This document shows, piece by piece, positions 25,953 through 33,619 of a stretch of DNA of 64,000 nt (the stretch's first letter is position 1; every line of letters starts with the position of its first letter). A program made the position numbers and the translations under genes. Below the pieces are notes generated by a model. That model was not told the origin of the DNA. It made no database searches and saw nothing but the letters and a program-made list of their open reading frames with translations. This DNA comes from Chryseolinea serpens (GTDB lineage Bacteria > Bacteroidota > Bacteroidia > Cytophagales > Cyclobacteriaceae), in assembly GCF_900129725.1 (NCBI RefSeq), contig NZ_FQWQ01000001.1, positions 2,852,001 through 2,916,000 of the forward strand, read 5' to 3'.

Positions 25953-26489
25953 ATGACATTCCTGTATCTCAAAGCCGTTCACATCATCTTTATTGTTACG
26001 TGGTTTGCCGGATTGTTCTATATGCCCCGACTGTTTGTTTACATCATTGAAAGCCACACCAAACCCGAACCGGAGCGCACCATTCTTTTGAAGCAATTGA
26101 ACATGATGGCCTCACGCCTTTGGTTCGCCATTACGTGGCCGTCGGCGATTGTCACGCTGATCATGGGGACATCGTTGCTGATCAACCAGCCTTCCTTTTT
26201 GCAACAGGGTTATATGCACGTGAAGCTCACCCTGGTTGTTTTGCTCTACGGCTACCATTTTTCATTGCACTATTTGTTCAAGCAATTGCAGCGCGGCGTT
26301 GTAAAATACACATCACAACAGCTGCGTTTTTGGAATGAAGTGTCCACGTTGTTTCTCATCGCCATCGTCTTTATCATCGTGCTGAAAAGCGCGCTGAGTA
26401 TGGTGTGGGGATTGGCTGGACTGTTGGCGGTGATCATCGCCATTACTTTGGGGATACGACTTTATAAAAAATATAGAAAAAATGAATAA
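25953..26489 (+). CDS. hemJ: Protoporphyrinogen oxidase HemJ
   Basis: 178-residue inner-membrane protein of the HemJ (UPF0093) family, which oxidises protoporphyrinogen IX late in heme synthesis. It starts MTFLYLKAVHIIFIVTWFAGLFYMPRLFVY, with the conserved His in the first helix, and has about five membrane segments, including LWFAITWPSAIVTLIMG and YMHVKLTLVVLLYGYHF. The ATG at 25953 fits the family; an upstream start would add a hydrophilic extension. It overlaps the SCO gene by 8 bp, consistent with a respiratory assembly operon. Confidence 0.9.
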   Translation: MTFLYLKAVHIIFIVTWFAGLFYMPRLFVYIIESHTKPEPERTILLKQLNMMASRLWFAITWPSAIVTLIMGTSLLINQPSFLQQGYMHVKLTLVVLLYGYHFSLHYLFKQLQRGVVKYTSQQLRFWNEVSTLFLIAIVFIIVLKSALSMVWGLAGLLAVIIAITLGIRLYKKYRKNE

Positions 26490-27132
26490 CAGAACTTTTT
26501 CATCGCCGTGGCTGGCGGCCGGCTTTGCCCTGCTGACAGGCTTTGTGTTGTTGGCTTCGTGTGCAAAAAAGGAGCAACCACCGCTCCCCATTTTTGGCGA
26601 ACGTGAAGTGGAAGGCAAGGACACCGTCTACCACACCATCGCCAATTTCAAATTTGTGGATCAGGACAGCGCCACCGTGACCAACGACACCTTCAAAGAC
26701 AAGATCTATGTAGCCGATTTTTTCTTTACCTCGTGCCGCACCATTTGCCCCATCATGAAAACGCAGATGCTGCGCGTGTACGATTCCATTCAACATGATC
26801 CGCAGGTACGATTGCTGTCCCACACCATCGATCCGAAATACGACACAGTCGGATTGCTGCACGACTACGCCGATCGCCTGGGTGTGAAAAGTGACATCTG
26901 GCATTTCGTTACCGGTAAACAGGAAGACATTTACAAGATCGCGCAGACCAGCTACTTCGCCACCGCCATGGAAGACAAAGGCGAAGTGGACGGCTTCATC
27001 CACAATGGCGCCTTCCTGCTGATCGACAAAGAACGTCGCATCCGCGGAAAATATGACGGAACAAAAGAAGACGATGTAAACCGTTTGATGGCCGACATTG
27101 CGCGCCTGGAAAAGGAATATGGCACAAAATAA
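26482..27132 (+). CDS. SCO family copper chaperone lipoprotein
   Basis: 216-residue membrane-anchored thioredoxin-fold protein of the Sco1/SenC family, which delivers copper or reduces the CuA site of cytochrome oxidase. It begins with a lipoprotein signal (lipobox LASC near residue 27). The metal/redox motif CxxxC is CRTIC in FTSCRTICPIMKTQM, and the distal histidine is likely in GFIHNGAFLLID. It overlaps hemJ by 8 bp and the cytochrome c gene by 14 bp, so the three are translationally coupled; together they serve heme and copper enzyme maturation. Confidence 0.92.
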   Translation: MNNRTFSSPWLAAGFALLTGFVLLASCAKKEQPPLPIFGEREVEGKDTVYHTIANFKFVDQDSATVTNDTFKDKIYVADFFFTSCRTICPIMKTQMLRVYDSIQHDPQVRLLSHTIDPKYDTVGLLHDYADRLGVKSDIWHFVTGKQEDIYKIAQTSYFATAMEDKGEVDGFIHNGAFLLIDKERRIRGKYDGTKEDDVNRLMADIARLEKEYGTK

Positions 27133-27622
27133 GGTCGAACCGCAGAGACGCAAAGGCGCAAAGAAAAACGCTTTGCGTCTTTGCGCCTTTGCGGTGCAAA
27201 CAGCACTCCTCCTCTCCTGCACGCCCTCAAAAACCGACACCTCAAAAACGCTTCCCGAAGGCTCGCCAAAATTCCAACAATACTACGTCCACGGCGAAGA
27301 ACTCTACTTGCGATACTGCAGCAACTGCCATCAAAAAAATGGCGCCGGACTCGCCCGCCTCTATCCTCCCGTGGCCACTTCGGATTACGTAGATAAAAAC
27401 AAAGACGCCGTCATCTGCCTCATCCGCAATGGAAAAAGCGGGCCCCTGATCGTGAACGGCATCAGCTTTGACAAACTGATGCAACCCATCCCAGCCCTCA
27501 CCGACATCGAGATCGCCGAGATCGCTACGTATCTTTACAACACCTGGAATCGCCGGGAAGGCATCGTCGAAGTACAACACGTGTCGAAAGTGTTAACTTC
27601 GTGTGACACCGCTTCCCAATGA
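27119..27622 (+). CDS. c-type cytochrome lipoprotein with palindrome-encoded signal peptide
   Basis: 167-residue small cytochrome c. Heme motif CSNCH at residues 67-71; a probable Met ligand lies in FDKLMQPIPALTDIEIAEIATYLYN. The N-terminal region carries a lipobox-like LLSC ending at Cys34. Residues ~7-26, the charged part and half of the hydrophobic part of the signal, are encoded by a REP-like palindrome (27139-27195), so the signal peptide is built partly from repeat DNA. ATG at 27119 lies inside the end of the SCO gene (14-bp overlap) with AAAGGA upstream; TTG at 27098 is less likely. The dinB gene overlaps its end by 4 bp. Probably an electron carrier for the respiratory chain. Confidence 0.85.
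   Translation: MAQNKVEPQRRKGAKKNALRLCAFAVQTALLLSCTPSKTDTSKTLPEGSPKFQQYYVHGEELYLRYCSNCHQKNGAGLARLYPPVATSDYVDKNKDAVICLIRNGKSGPLIVNGISFDKLMQPIPALTDIEIAEIATYLYNTWNRREGIVEVQHVSKVLTSCDTASQ
27139..27195. repeat. REP-like imperfect palindrome (CGCAAAG type)
   Basis: The left arm (27139-27163) and the right arm (27169-27195) are complementary over 22 of 25 positions around a short A-rich loop. Each arm carries two CGCAAAG heptamers. Similar cgcaaaggcgcaaag repeats are known to me as dispersed intergenic elements in diverse bacteria (recollection, not searched). Here it lies inside the coding sequence of a cytochrome lipoprotein. Confidence 0.7.
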
Positions 27623-28104
27623 ATACCACCGACACCCTTCGCCATCAATACGCACTCGCCGTCAGCGCACGGGCCGTGTTGTTCAACTACTGTGAGGATT
27701 TATCAAACGAAGATTTTCTGCACCAGATCCCGAGCTTTGGTCATGGCAGCATCCGGCATTTGCTGGTGCATGTCGCCAATGTCTACCAATATTGGATTGG
27801 GCACAACGCGCTGCAGGAAAAGCAGGCCTTCTTTAAAGCCGACGACGTAGTCACCATGCTGGACGTTCCGCCGCTCTACCGGCAGGTGGACAAATTGATG
27901 GACGGGTTCTTCACGGCATTCGACGGGCGTTGGAATGACACACTGACCATCCCTATCCAAAGCCGTCAGAAAGAGATTGTCACCACCGCCCTGGCCATCT
28001 TCACGCACGTGGCCACCCATGAATTTCACCACAAAGGCCAGGTGCTTTCCATGAGCCGCCACCTGGGCTATACGCCGGTGGATACGGATTTGATCCGCTT
28101 CTAA
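27619..28104 (+). CDS. DinB family protein
   Basis: 161-residue four-helix-bundle protein of the DinB/YfiT superfamily, whose members include metal-dependent thiol S-transferases. The histidine set typical of metal-binding members is present: HLLVHVANVYQYW near residue 50 and THVATHEFHHKGQ near residue 138. The substrate and thiol cofactor are unknown. The start overlaps the cytochrome gene by 4 bp and the end overlaps the convergent DUF2141 gene by 4 bp. Confidence 0.85.
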   Translation: MNTTDTLRHQYALAVSARAVLFNYCEDLSNEDFLHQIPSFGHGSIRHLLVHVANVYQYWIGHNALQEKQAFFKADDVVTMLDVPPLYRQVDKLMDGFFTAFDGRWNDTLTIPIQSRQKEIVTTALAIFTHVATHEFHHKGQVLSMSRHLGYTPVDTDLIRF

Positions 28105-28535
28105 TAATATTTCATTTCCAGGGTGCAGGTGAGGTCCTGGCCGTTCAGGTTCACTTTGGCTTTATCGAAGGCCGGCGGGCCGAATGAACCCAGGGCATTG
28201 TTGCCAAAGGCTACGCCCTCCTTGGGAATACCCAAACTCGTGTAATCCAGCTTTCCATTCTTGTTGGCGTCGTGCACCACGCTGATGGCATAGTCGCCGG
28301 GCATTACGTTTGAAAACACCACGGTAACCGACCCCTCCGCGGCCGAAACGATCTTACCATCCATGGGGGTTTTGAGGAAGTTCTCTTCGCTGTTGAATAA
28401 TCCCACCCGGATGTCACCTTTAGCGTTTTTGATATTCTTTACCACCACCTGCAGGTTTGAGCCTTGTGCCAAAGTGTTGTGGCTGCCGATCGCCAGGGCG
28501 GCCAGCAGCAGGATGGAGTACAATTTGTTTTTCAT
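28101..28535 (-). CDS. DUF2141 family exported protein
   Basis: 144 residues. The signal peptide ends near NTLAQ; the mature part is a compact beta-sandwich typical of DUF2141 ([55 protein letters not shown]). The segment DANKNGKLD resembles a calcium-binding loop. Such proteins are common in Bacteroidota and have no established role. It is convergent with dinB (4-bp overlap of stops). Confidence 0.88.
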   Translation of the reverse strand: MKNKLYSILLLAALAIGSHNTLAQGSNLQVVVKNIKNAKGDIRVGLFNSEENFLKTPMDGKIVSAAEGSVTVVFSNVMPGDYAISVVHDANKNGKLDYTSLGIPKEGVAFGNNALGSFGPPAFDKAKVNLNGQDLTCTLEMKYY

Positions 28536-28856
28536 GCGTCTTTAATTTTTCTTCTAAACTGTCTGCTTTCCGGAAGCCGTTCAAATTACCGTTACCGAAT
28601 TGTCGTTTCCCATTGCCCGCCTGGGGAAAAACCTTCCCGGAAGGGCGGGTATTCTTTTGCAATTACTGTGCTAATCCGCATTCGTCCATCCAAAACCTTG
28701 TTTTTTATCATGCTGTTTGGGCCATCCGTAGGACACAAAAAACCTCTGATATTCAAAATCCCTCATCTGGCGGAATTTCTTGTCTTTGTCTATGCCCTCT
28801 GGATAAGCACTTATGCAATGTTCTTTGTAACTTTCTTTCTCCAACCCAACCTTATT
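28536..28856. other. 321-bp divergent intergenic region before the molybdenum hydroxylase genes
   Basis: It separates the DUF2141 start from the 2Fe-2S subunit start. A GC-rich hairpin (CCCGCC at 28616-28621 with GGCGGG at 28644-28649) lies in the middle. Open frames on the plus strand continue into it from the downstream gene but show no recognisable protein. I see no good -33/-7 promoter pair; TAACTTTC about 28 bp before the ATG is the nearest -7-like sequence. Confidence 0.4.
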
Positions 28857-29336
28857 ATGGCATCCTACACCTTGAAAATCAACAGCAAGACCTACACCGT
28901 AGAGGCCGATCCGAAGATGCCCCTGCTGTGGGCCATACGCGACCTTGCAGGGCTTACCGGCACCAAGTACGGCTGTGGCATCGCGCAATGCGGCGCCTGC
29001 ACTGTGCACATGGGAGGCCAGCCTGTGCGCTCCTGTTCCATTCCCGTGTCCGTTGCGGCCGGCAAAGATCTCACCACCATCGAAGGACTCTCCGCCGACA
29101 ACACCCACCCAGTGCAGCAGGCCTGGATCAAAGAGCAGGTGCCCCAATGCGGCTATTGCCAGTCGGGACAGATCATGGCGGCCACCGCCCTGCTGAAAAA
29201 GACCCCTAACCCTACCGATAAGGATATCGACACGGCCATGCAAGGCCACATCTGCCGTTGCGGCACCTATCCACGGATTCGCAAGGCCATCAAAACGGCC
29301 TCCCAGATCATGAATCAAAAAGCTTCTGCGAAATAA
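28857..29336 (+). CDS. 2Fe-2S subunit of molybdenum hydroxylase (IorA/CoxS-like)
   Basis: 159-residue electron-transfer subunit of the xanthine oxidase family. The plant-type ferredoxin cluster uses Cys40, Cys45, Cys48 and Cys60 ([13 protein letters not shown]...SC); the second, CO-dehydrogenase-type cluster uses Cys98, Cys101, Cys133 and Cys135 ([13 protein letters not shown]). The ATG at 28857 fits the family start (MASYTLKIN). The large subunit follows after 16 bp. There is no FAD subunit, as in isoquinoline 1-oxidoreductase and periplasmic aldehyde oxidases that pass electrons to cytochrome c. Confidence 0.95.
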   Translation: MASYTLKINSKTYTVEADPKMPLLWAIRDLAGLTGTKYGCGIAQCGACTVHMGGQPVRSCSIPVSVAAGKDLTTIEGLSADNTHPVQQAWIKEQVPQCGYCQSGQIMAATALLKKTPNPTDKDIDTAMQGHICRCGTYPRIRKAIKTASQIMNQKASAK

Positions 29337-29352
29337 ATAAATCCACCACACC

Positions 29353-31512
29353 ATGGAAACAAAAAATCTAACCCGCAGAAATTTCATCAAGCTGTCGAGC
29401 CTTACCGGCGCAGCCCTTACGATCGGCTTTTATTTTCCGACCGGCGCCAAAGCGGCCGAGGTCATGAAATCCGAAACCGCCGATAATCTCGGCATCGACC
29501 TCAACGCCTGGATCTCGATCGACACCAATGGTAAAGTGACCATCACCAACCACCGCGCAGAAATGGGCCAAGGTTCATTCCAGTCGGTGCCACAGATCAT
29601 TGCCGAGGAATTGGAAGTAGATCTCAATGATGTACGGATTGTCTTCGCTCAAGGAAACAATGCCAAATACGGCAGCCAGATCACCGGTGGAAGCTCCACG
29701 GTGCGCGGCACCTATAAGAAGTTGTTGCACCTCAGCGCCACCGCCCGCGAAATGCTGATCGAGGCCGCCGCCAAAAAATGGAACGTCCCGGCATCGGAGT
29801 GCTATGCCGAAAATGGTCATGTCATTCACAAACCCTCGGGAAAGAAATTCAATTACGGCGAGTTGGTGGCCGATGCCTCCAAGCTCACGCCGCCCACATC
29901 AGTGCCCTTGAAAGATCCGAAAGACTATAAAGTCCTTCGCAAACCTATTCCGCGCCAGGATACGCCGCTCAAAGTTAACGGTACGGCTACGTTCGGTATG
30001 GACAAAAAACTTCCCGGCATGCTCTATGCCGTGGTGGAACGCAACCCGCGCTTCCAGGGAAAGCTGAAAGGGTTTGACGACACCGAGACCAAAAAGGTGC
30101 CCGGCGTGAAGCACGTGATCCCGGTGAAGATGAGCGTCTTCAACACCTTCCGCGAAGGCGTGGCTGTGGTGGCAGACTCCATCTGGTCGGCCATGCAAGG
30201 CAGAAAAGTACTGAAGGTGGAATGGGACGACTCGGGCTTTGAACACTTCAGCACAGAACAACTCTACGCCCGCATGAACGACGACCTGAAAACAAAAGAC
30301 GGATTGTCGTTCCGTACAAAGGGCAACTTCGCCGCCGCGTTGGAGAAAGCGGATAAAAAGCTTGAAGCCACTTACGAAACTCCCTACGAGTCGCACAGCT
30401 GCATGGAGCCCGTGAATTGCACGGCCCATTACCAAGGCGACAAGCTGGAAATATGGGGACCCATTCAAGGCCCCGATTGGGTGCAGGATCTTTTGAGCCC
30501 GTTGATGGACCTGCCAAAAGAAAAGATCATTGTGAACATGACGTTCCTCGGTGGTGGCTTTGGAAGAAAGGCCTTTATGGACTATCCCCATGAAGCGGCC
30601 GTCATCTCTAAAGCTGTGAACGCACCCGTGCAAGTGGTGTGGACGCGCGAGGACGACACGACTCAAGGACCGTTCCGCCCGGGCATGGTGTATCAGTGCA
30701 GTGGCGGTCTCAAGGACGGACGCATTTCGGCCTATAAGGCCAAGCTTGCCGGCCAGAACATGGACCATCAGTGGCCTGGCGCACAAAAGGATTCTTACAA
30801 CGGCAGCACCACCGAAGGATTTTTGGAACCTTATTTTGAAAGTATCCCGCACTACAGCTTCTCCGACCTGCCCTTGGATGTGCCCATCCCCGTGATGTGG
30901 TGGCGCTCCGTATATGCGTCGACCAATGGATTTGCCTTTGAAAGTTTTATGGACGAGCTGGCCGTTCAAGCCGGAAAGGATCCACTCGATTTTCGACGTC
31001 AACACCTGGGCGAAGAGCGCTATCAAACGCTCATCAACCGGTTGGAAGAAGTGTCGGGATGGAAAAACAGGAAAAAGAACGAAGGCTATGGCGTGTCCAT
31101 CACTGAATGTTTTTCGAGCATCGTGGGCGAAGTGGTGAAAGTCTCCAAGAAAGCCGATGGCAAAGTGAAGGTAGACAAAGTTTGGGCCGTGATGGACTGT
31201 GGATGGTATGTGAATCCCGACATCATTCGCGCACAGGTAGAAGGCAGCATCGTGATGGCCATTGGCGCCGCCACCGTGCATGCCACGCACTTCAATGATG
31301 GCAAGGCCGTAGAGCAAAATTTCAATACCTACAAAATGCCCCGCATCACCGACACCCCGGAAATTGAAGTGCATGTGGTCGACAACGAAGAAAAGGCAGG
31401 GGGCGTTGGCGAGCCTGGATTGCCGCCATTGTCAGCCGCATTGACCAATGCCATATTCGATTTGACCGGCAAACGCATCCGGAAGTTGCCGTTCAACCTG
31501 GAAGAAGTATAA
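29353..31512 (+). CDS. Molybdopterin-binding subunit of a periplasmic aldehyde/xanthine-type oxidase (IorB-like)
   Basis: 719-residue large subunit. A Tat signal is present: twin arginines at residues 8-9 in TRRNFIKLSS, then a hydrophobic stretch ending near AKAAE. Mo-cofactor motifs include GGGFGRKAF and the active-site glutamate Glu687 in GVGEPGLPP. The length and single-chain form match isoquinoline oxidoreductase beta and related aldehyde oxidases. The 2Fe-2S subunit has no own signal, so the pair is presumably co-exported. A cytochrome c and XdhC follow. The substrate cannot be read from sequence. Confidence 0.93.
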   Translation: METKNLTRRNFIKLSSLTGAALTIGFYFPTGAKAAEVMKSETADNLGIDLNAWISIDTNGKVTITNHRAEMGQGSFQSVPQIIAEELEVDLNDVRIVFAQGNNAKYGSQITGGSSTVRGTYKKLLHLSATAREMLIEAAAKKWNVPASECYAENGHVIHKPSGKKFNYGELVADASKLTPPTSVPLKDPKDYKVLRKPIPRQDTPLKVNGTATFGMDKKLPGMLYAVVERNPRFQGKLKGFDDTETKKVPGVKHVIPVKMSVFNTFREGVAVVADSIWSAMQGRKVLKVEWDDSGFEHFSTEQLYARMNDDLKTKDGLSFRTKGNFAAALEKADKKLEATYETPYESHSCMEPVNCTAHYQGDKLEIWGPIQGPDWVQDLLSPLMDLPKEKIIVNMTFLGGGFGRKAFMDYPHEAAVISKAVNAPVQVVWTREDDTTQGPFRPGMVYQCSGGLKDGRISAYKAKLAGQNMDHQWPGAQKDSYNGSTTEGFLEPYFESIPHYSFSDLPLDVPIPVMWWRSVYASTNGFAFESFMDELAVQAGKDPLDFRRQHLGEERYQTLINRLEEVSGWKNRKKNEGYGVSITECFSSIVGEVVKVSKKADGKVKVDKVWAVMDCGWYVNPDIIRAQVEGSIVMAIGAATVHATHFNDGKAVEQNFNTYKMPRITDTPEIEVHVVDNEEKAGGVGEPGLPPLSAALTNAIFDLTGKRIRKLPFNLEEV

Positions 31513-31583
31513 TTGCAAACCTAACGGCCCATCAAAAGTGTGGCCGTTATTTTGATAGAGGATCCACAAAACTTTTATAATTG

Positions 31584-32015
31584 ATGAAGAACGTCGTTTT
31601 AGTTTTCTCGTTTGGCTTGGTCATCGCGTCCTTTTTTTCTTTCCGGATGAAACCATCGTTTGATTTGAAGGCCAGCATTGCGCGTGGAAAAGAAATTTAT
31701 ACAGCACAATGTATGAATTGTCACATGGAGCAAGGCGAAGGCATGGAAGGGGTTTATCCTCCTTTGGCCAAATCGAACTTTCTGGCAAATCGCGACCGGC
31801 TGATCAAGATTGTTTTGAAGGGGATGCGTGGACCGATCAAGGTGAACGGTAAGGACTATGATAGTGAAATGGTGGGATTTGAGTTGACGGATGAGCAGGC
31901 TTCGGACGTGATCAATTATGTGCGGAATTCCTGGGGGAATAAGCATGTGGCGGTTCAGCCGAGTGAGATTGCGGCGGGGTTGGGGACGAAGTCGGCGGAG
32001 TATACGCCGTATTGA
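31584..32015 (+). CDS. c-type cytochrome, likely electron acceptor of the molybdenum hydroxylase
   Basis: 143 residues. An N-terminal hydrophobic segment serves as signal peptide or anchor; the heme motif CMNCH is at residues 43-47; YPPLAKSNFL and a later Met-containing segment (SEMVGFELTDEQASDVINYVRNSWG) are typical of small class I cytochromes. It is placed 71 bp after the molybdopterin subunit, as in aldehyde oxidase systems that reduce a dedicated cytochrome. Sequence and layout resemble the other small cytochrome in this window (27119-27622). Confidence 0.9.
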   Translation: MKNVVLVFSFGLVIASFFSFRMKPSFDLKASIARGKEIYTAQCMNCHMEQGEGMEGVYPPLAKSNFLANRDRLIKIVLKGMRGPIKVNGKDYDSEMVGFELTDEQASDVINYVRNSWGNKHVAVQPSEIAAGLGTKSAEYTPY

Positions 32016-32033
32016 AAGTGAGTGGAAGCTGGT

Positions 32034-32058
32034 CTTGTTGGTGAAGAACACCAACAAG
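32034..32058 (+). promoter_or_regulatory. Perfect hairpin between the cytochrome c and xdhC genes
   Basis: CTTGTTGGTG pairs perfectly with CACCAACAAG across a 5-nt loop. It has no T-run, so it may be an intra-operon attenuator or RNA-processing site rather than a full terminator. Confidence 0.45.
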
Positions 32059-32091
32059 GGCGGTGGGGGCGCACAATATAAGTTAATATAA

Positions 32092-33288
32092 ATGAAAGAG
32101 TTTAGGGCCATATTGGATGCGTGTAAGAAAGTAGACTTCGTGGAGCGGAGGGCTGCGTTGGCTACTGTGGTGAAGGTGCGCGGGTCGTCGTACCGGAGTC
32201 CGGGGGCGCGTATGCTCATTACGGATGATGGGCGTTGGGTTGGGTCGATCAGTGGCGGGTGTTTGGAGGGGGATGCGTTGCGGAAGGCACGGCAGGTGAT
32301 GACGGATAGAATTCCTTTGACGGTGACGTATGATACCAGTGAGGAGAGCAATCAAAATCTGGGTATTGGTTTAGGATGCAATGGCATCATTGATGTGTTG
32401 ATCGAGCCGGTCGATCCGGCGGATGAGAAAAATCCCGTAGGGTTTTATGAACAGATTGTAGCGCTGCAGGTACCCGTGACGTTGGCTACGATCTTCGCTG
32501 CAGAGGATGCTACCCTTGTCGGGAAAAAACTTTTGCTTTCGGATGATGGGCGTAAGCTGCATAATTTTTTCGATGGCGCCCTGGAAGCTGTCGTCACCCC
32601 GCACCTTCAGAAGCTTTTTGAATCAAAGAAATCACAGGCCATGACCTTCGATGTGCAGGGAAAGGCCGTGGAAGTATTTACGGAGCTTATCCAGCCTTCT
32701 ACGTCACTGATCCTCTTTGGAGGTGGTTTCGATGCACGGCCGGTGACGCAACTTGCCAAATCGCTGGGTTGGGAGGTGACGGTAACAGACGAGTGTGTCG
32801 CGCATATCGCGCCGTTGTTCTTTCCCAATGCCGACAAGCTGTCGCTCTGTCAACGTGATTTTGTCGATCGCGATTTTGTGATCACGCCCTACACGGCGTG
32901 TGTGCTCATGTCGCATAACTATACCTACGATCGCGACGTGCTCCGGAAATTGCTTCGCACCGAAACGCCCTACATCGGCATCCTCGGTCCGCGAAAACGT
33001 TTTGATAAGATGCTGGTAGAATTTGAAAAAGAGGGACTGACCTTGACGCCGGAAGACTTTCATCGCATCCATTCTCCCATAGGCCTCGACATCGGCGCGG
33101 AAGCTCCGGATGAGATTGCTGTTTCCATCGTCGCCGAAATTCAAGGCAAGTTCACCAATCGTTCCGGTGGGTTCTTAAAGTATCGCCAAGGTCCCATTCA
33201 TCACCGCGATGCGGCCAGTGACCAGGTCTTCAAACAAGTCTACCTCAATACTCCCGACGACGCAAAAAAAACAGCCACCCGCCCGTAG
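32092..33288 (+). CDS. xdhC: XdhC/CoxI family molybdenum-cofactor maturation factor
   Basis: 398-residue cytosolic protein. The N-terminal XdhC/CoxI domain contains VVKVRGSSYRSPGARMLI and GSISGGCLEGD; the C-terminal Rossmann domain contains SLILFGGGFDARPV and ends with IGLDIGAEAPDEIAVSIVAEI. XdhC-type proteins bind and sulfurate Mo cofactor before insertion into xanthine oxidase-family enzymes. Its place after the two subunits and the cytochrome supports that role. Codon use in the first third is unusually rich in GGG, TTG and GCG compared with its neighbours. Confidence 0.92.
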   Translation: MKEFRAILDACKKVDFVERRAALATVVKVRGSSYRSPGARMLITDDGRWVGSISGGCLEGDALRKARQVMTDRIPLTVTYDTSEESNQNLGIGLGCNGIIDVLIEPVDPADEKNPVGFYEQIVALQVPVTLATIFAAEDATLVGKKLLLSDDGRKLHNFFDGALEAVVTPHLQKLFESKKSQAMTFDVQGKAVEVFTELIQPSTSLILFGGGFDARPVTQLAKSLGWEVTVTDECVAHIAPLFFPNADKLSLCQRDFVDRDFVITPYTACVLMSHNYTYDRDVLRKLLRTETPYIGILGPRKRFDKMLVEFEKEGLTLTPEDFHRIHSPIGLDIGAEAPDEIAVSIVAEIQGKFTNRSGGFLKYRQGPIHHRDAASDQVFKQVYLNTPDDAKKTATRP

Positions 33289-33619
33289 TCGCGGCCCTGG
33301 CCTCCGCGTAGCTGCCACACAACCCATCGTCAGACGGATCCTCCCTTCAGGCTTTTGATTCCTCTCCCGGAAATCCTATCTTCCCTGCAACCACGCTTTT
33401 ACGAAAGAAGAAACGCTGTATACAACCATCGGCAAAGGTTTTGTAAAGGCGGCCTTAAAACATGTAAAAAGTAAGTGAGAAAAAGTTTTGCGGGGACTCT
33501 TCCTAAGAAGTAGAATCATAAGTATTTCTTAACCGCATAGTAGGTCCAGGCATACTTGGCTATTCATTTTCGGGGCATAACTTTCCATATTTACTATACC
33601 ACCAGACCAAACCAACCGT
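33289..33619. other. 331-bp gap upstream of the PQQ dehydrogenase gene
   Basis: It contains a promoter-like pair, TTTTG at 33353-33357 and TATCTTCC at 33377-33384 with a 19-nt spacer, and a short readable frame downstream without a start codon (TKEETLYTTIGKGFVKAAL...) ending at about 33477. A second possible -7 box (TAACTTTC) lies about 40 bp before the ATG at 33620. No complete gene is seen. Confidence 0.35.

Noticed and set aside
27139-27195. Ordinary terminator of the SCO gene
   Set aside because: The palindrome lies inside the open frame of the overlapping cytochrome gene, has no T-run, and the downstream gene depends on transcription through it.
29899-31374. 491-residue open frame opposite the molybdopterin subunit gene
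   Set aside because: Antisense shadow; the plus-strand gene has all catalytic motifs.
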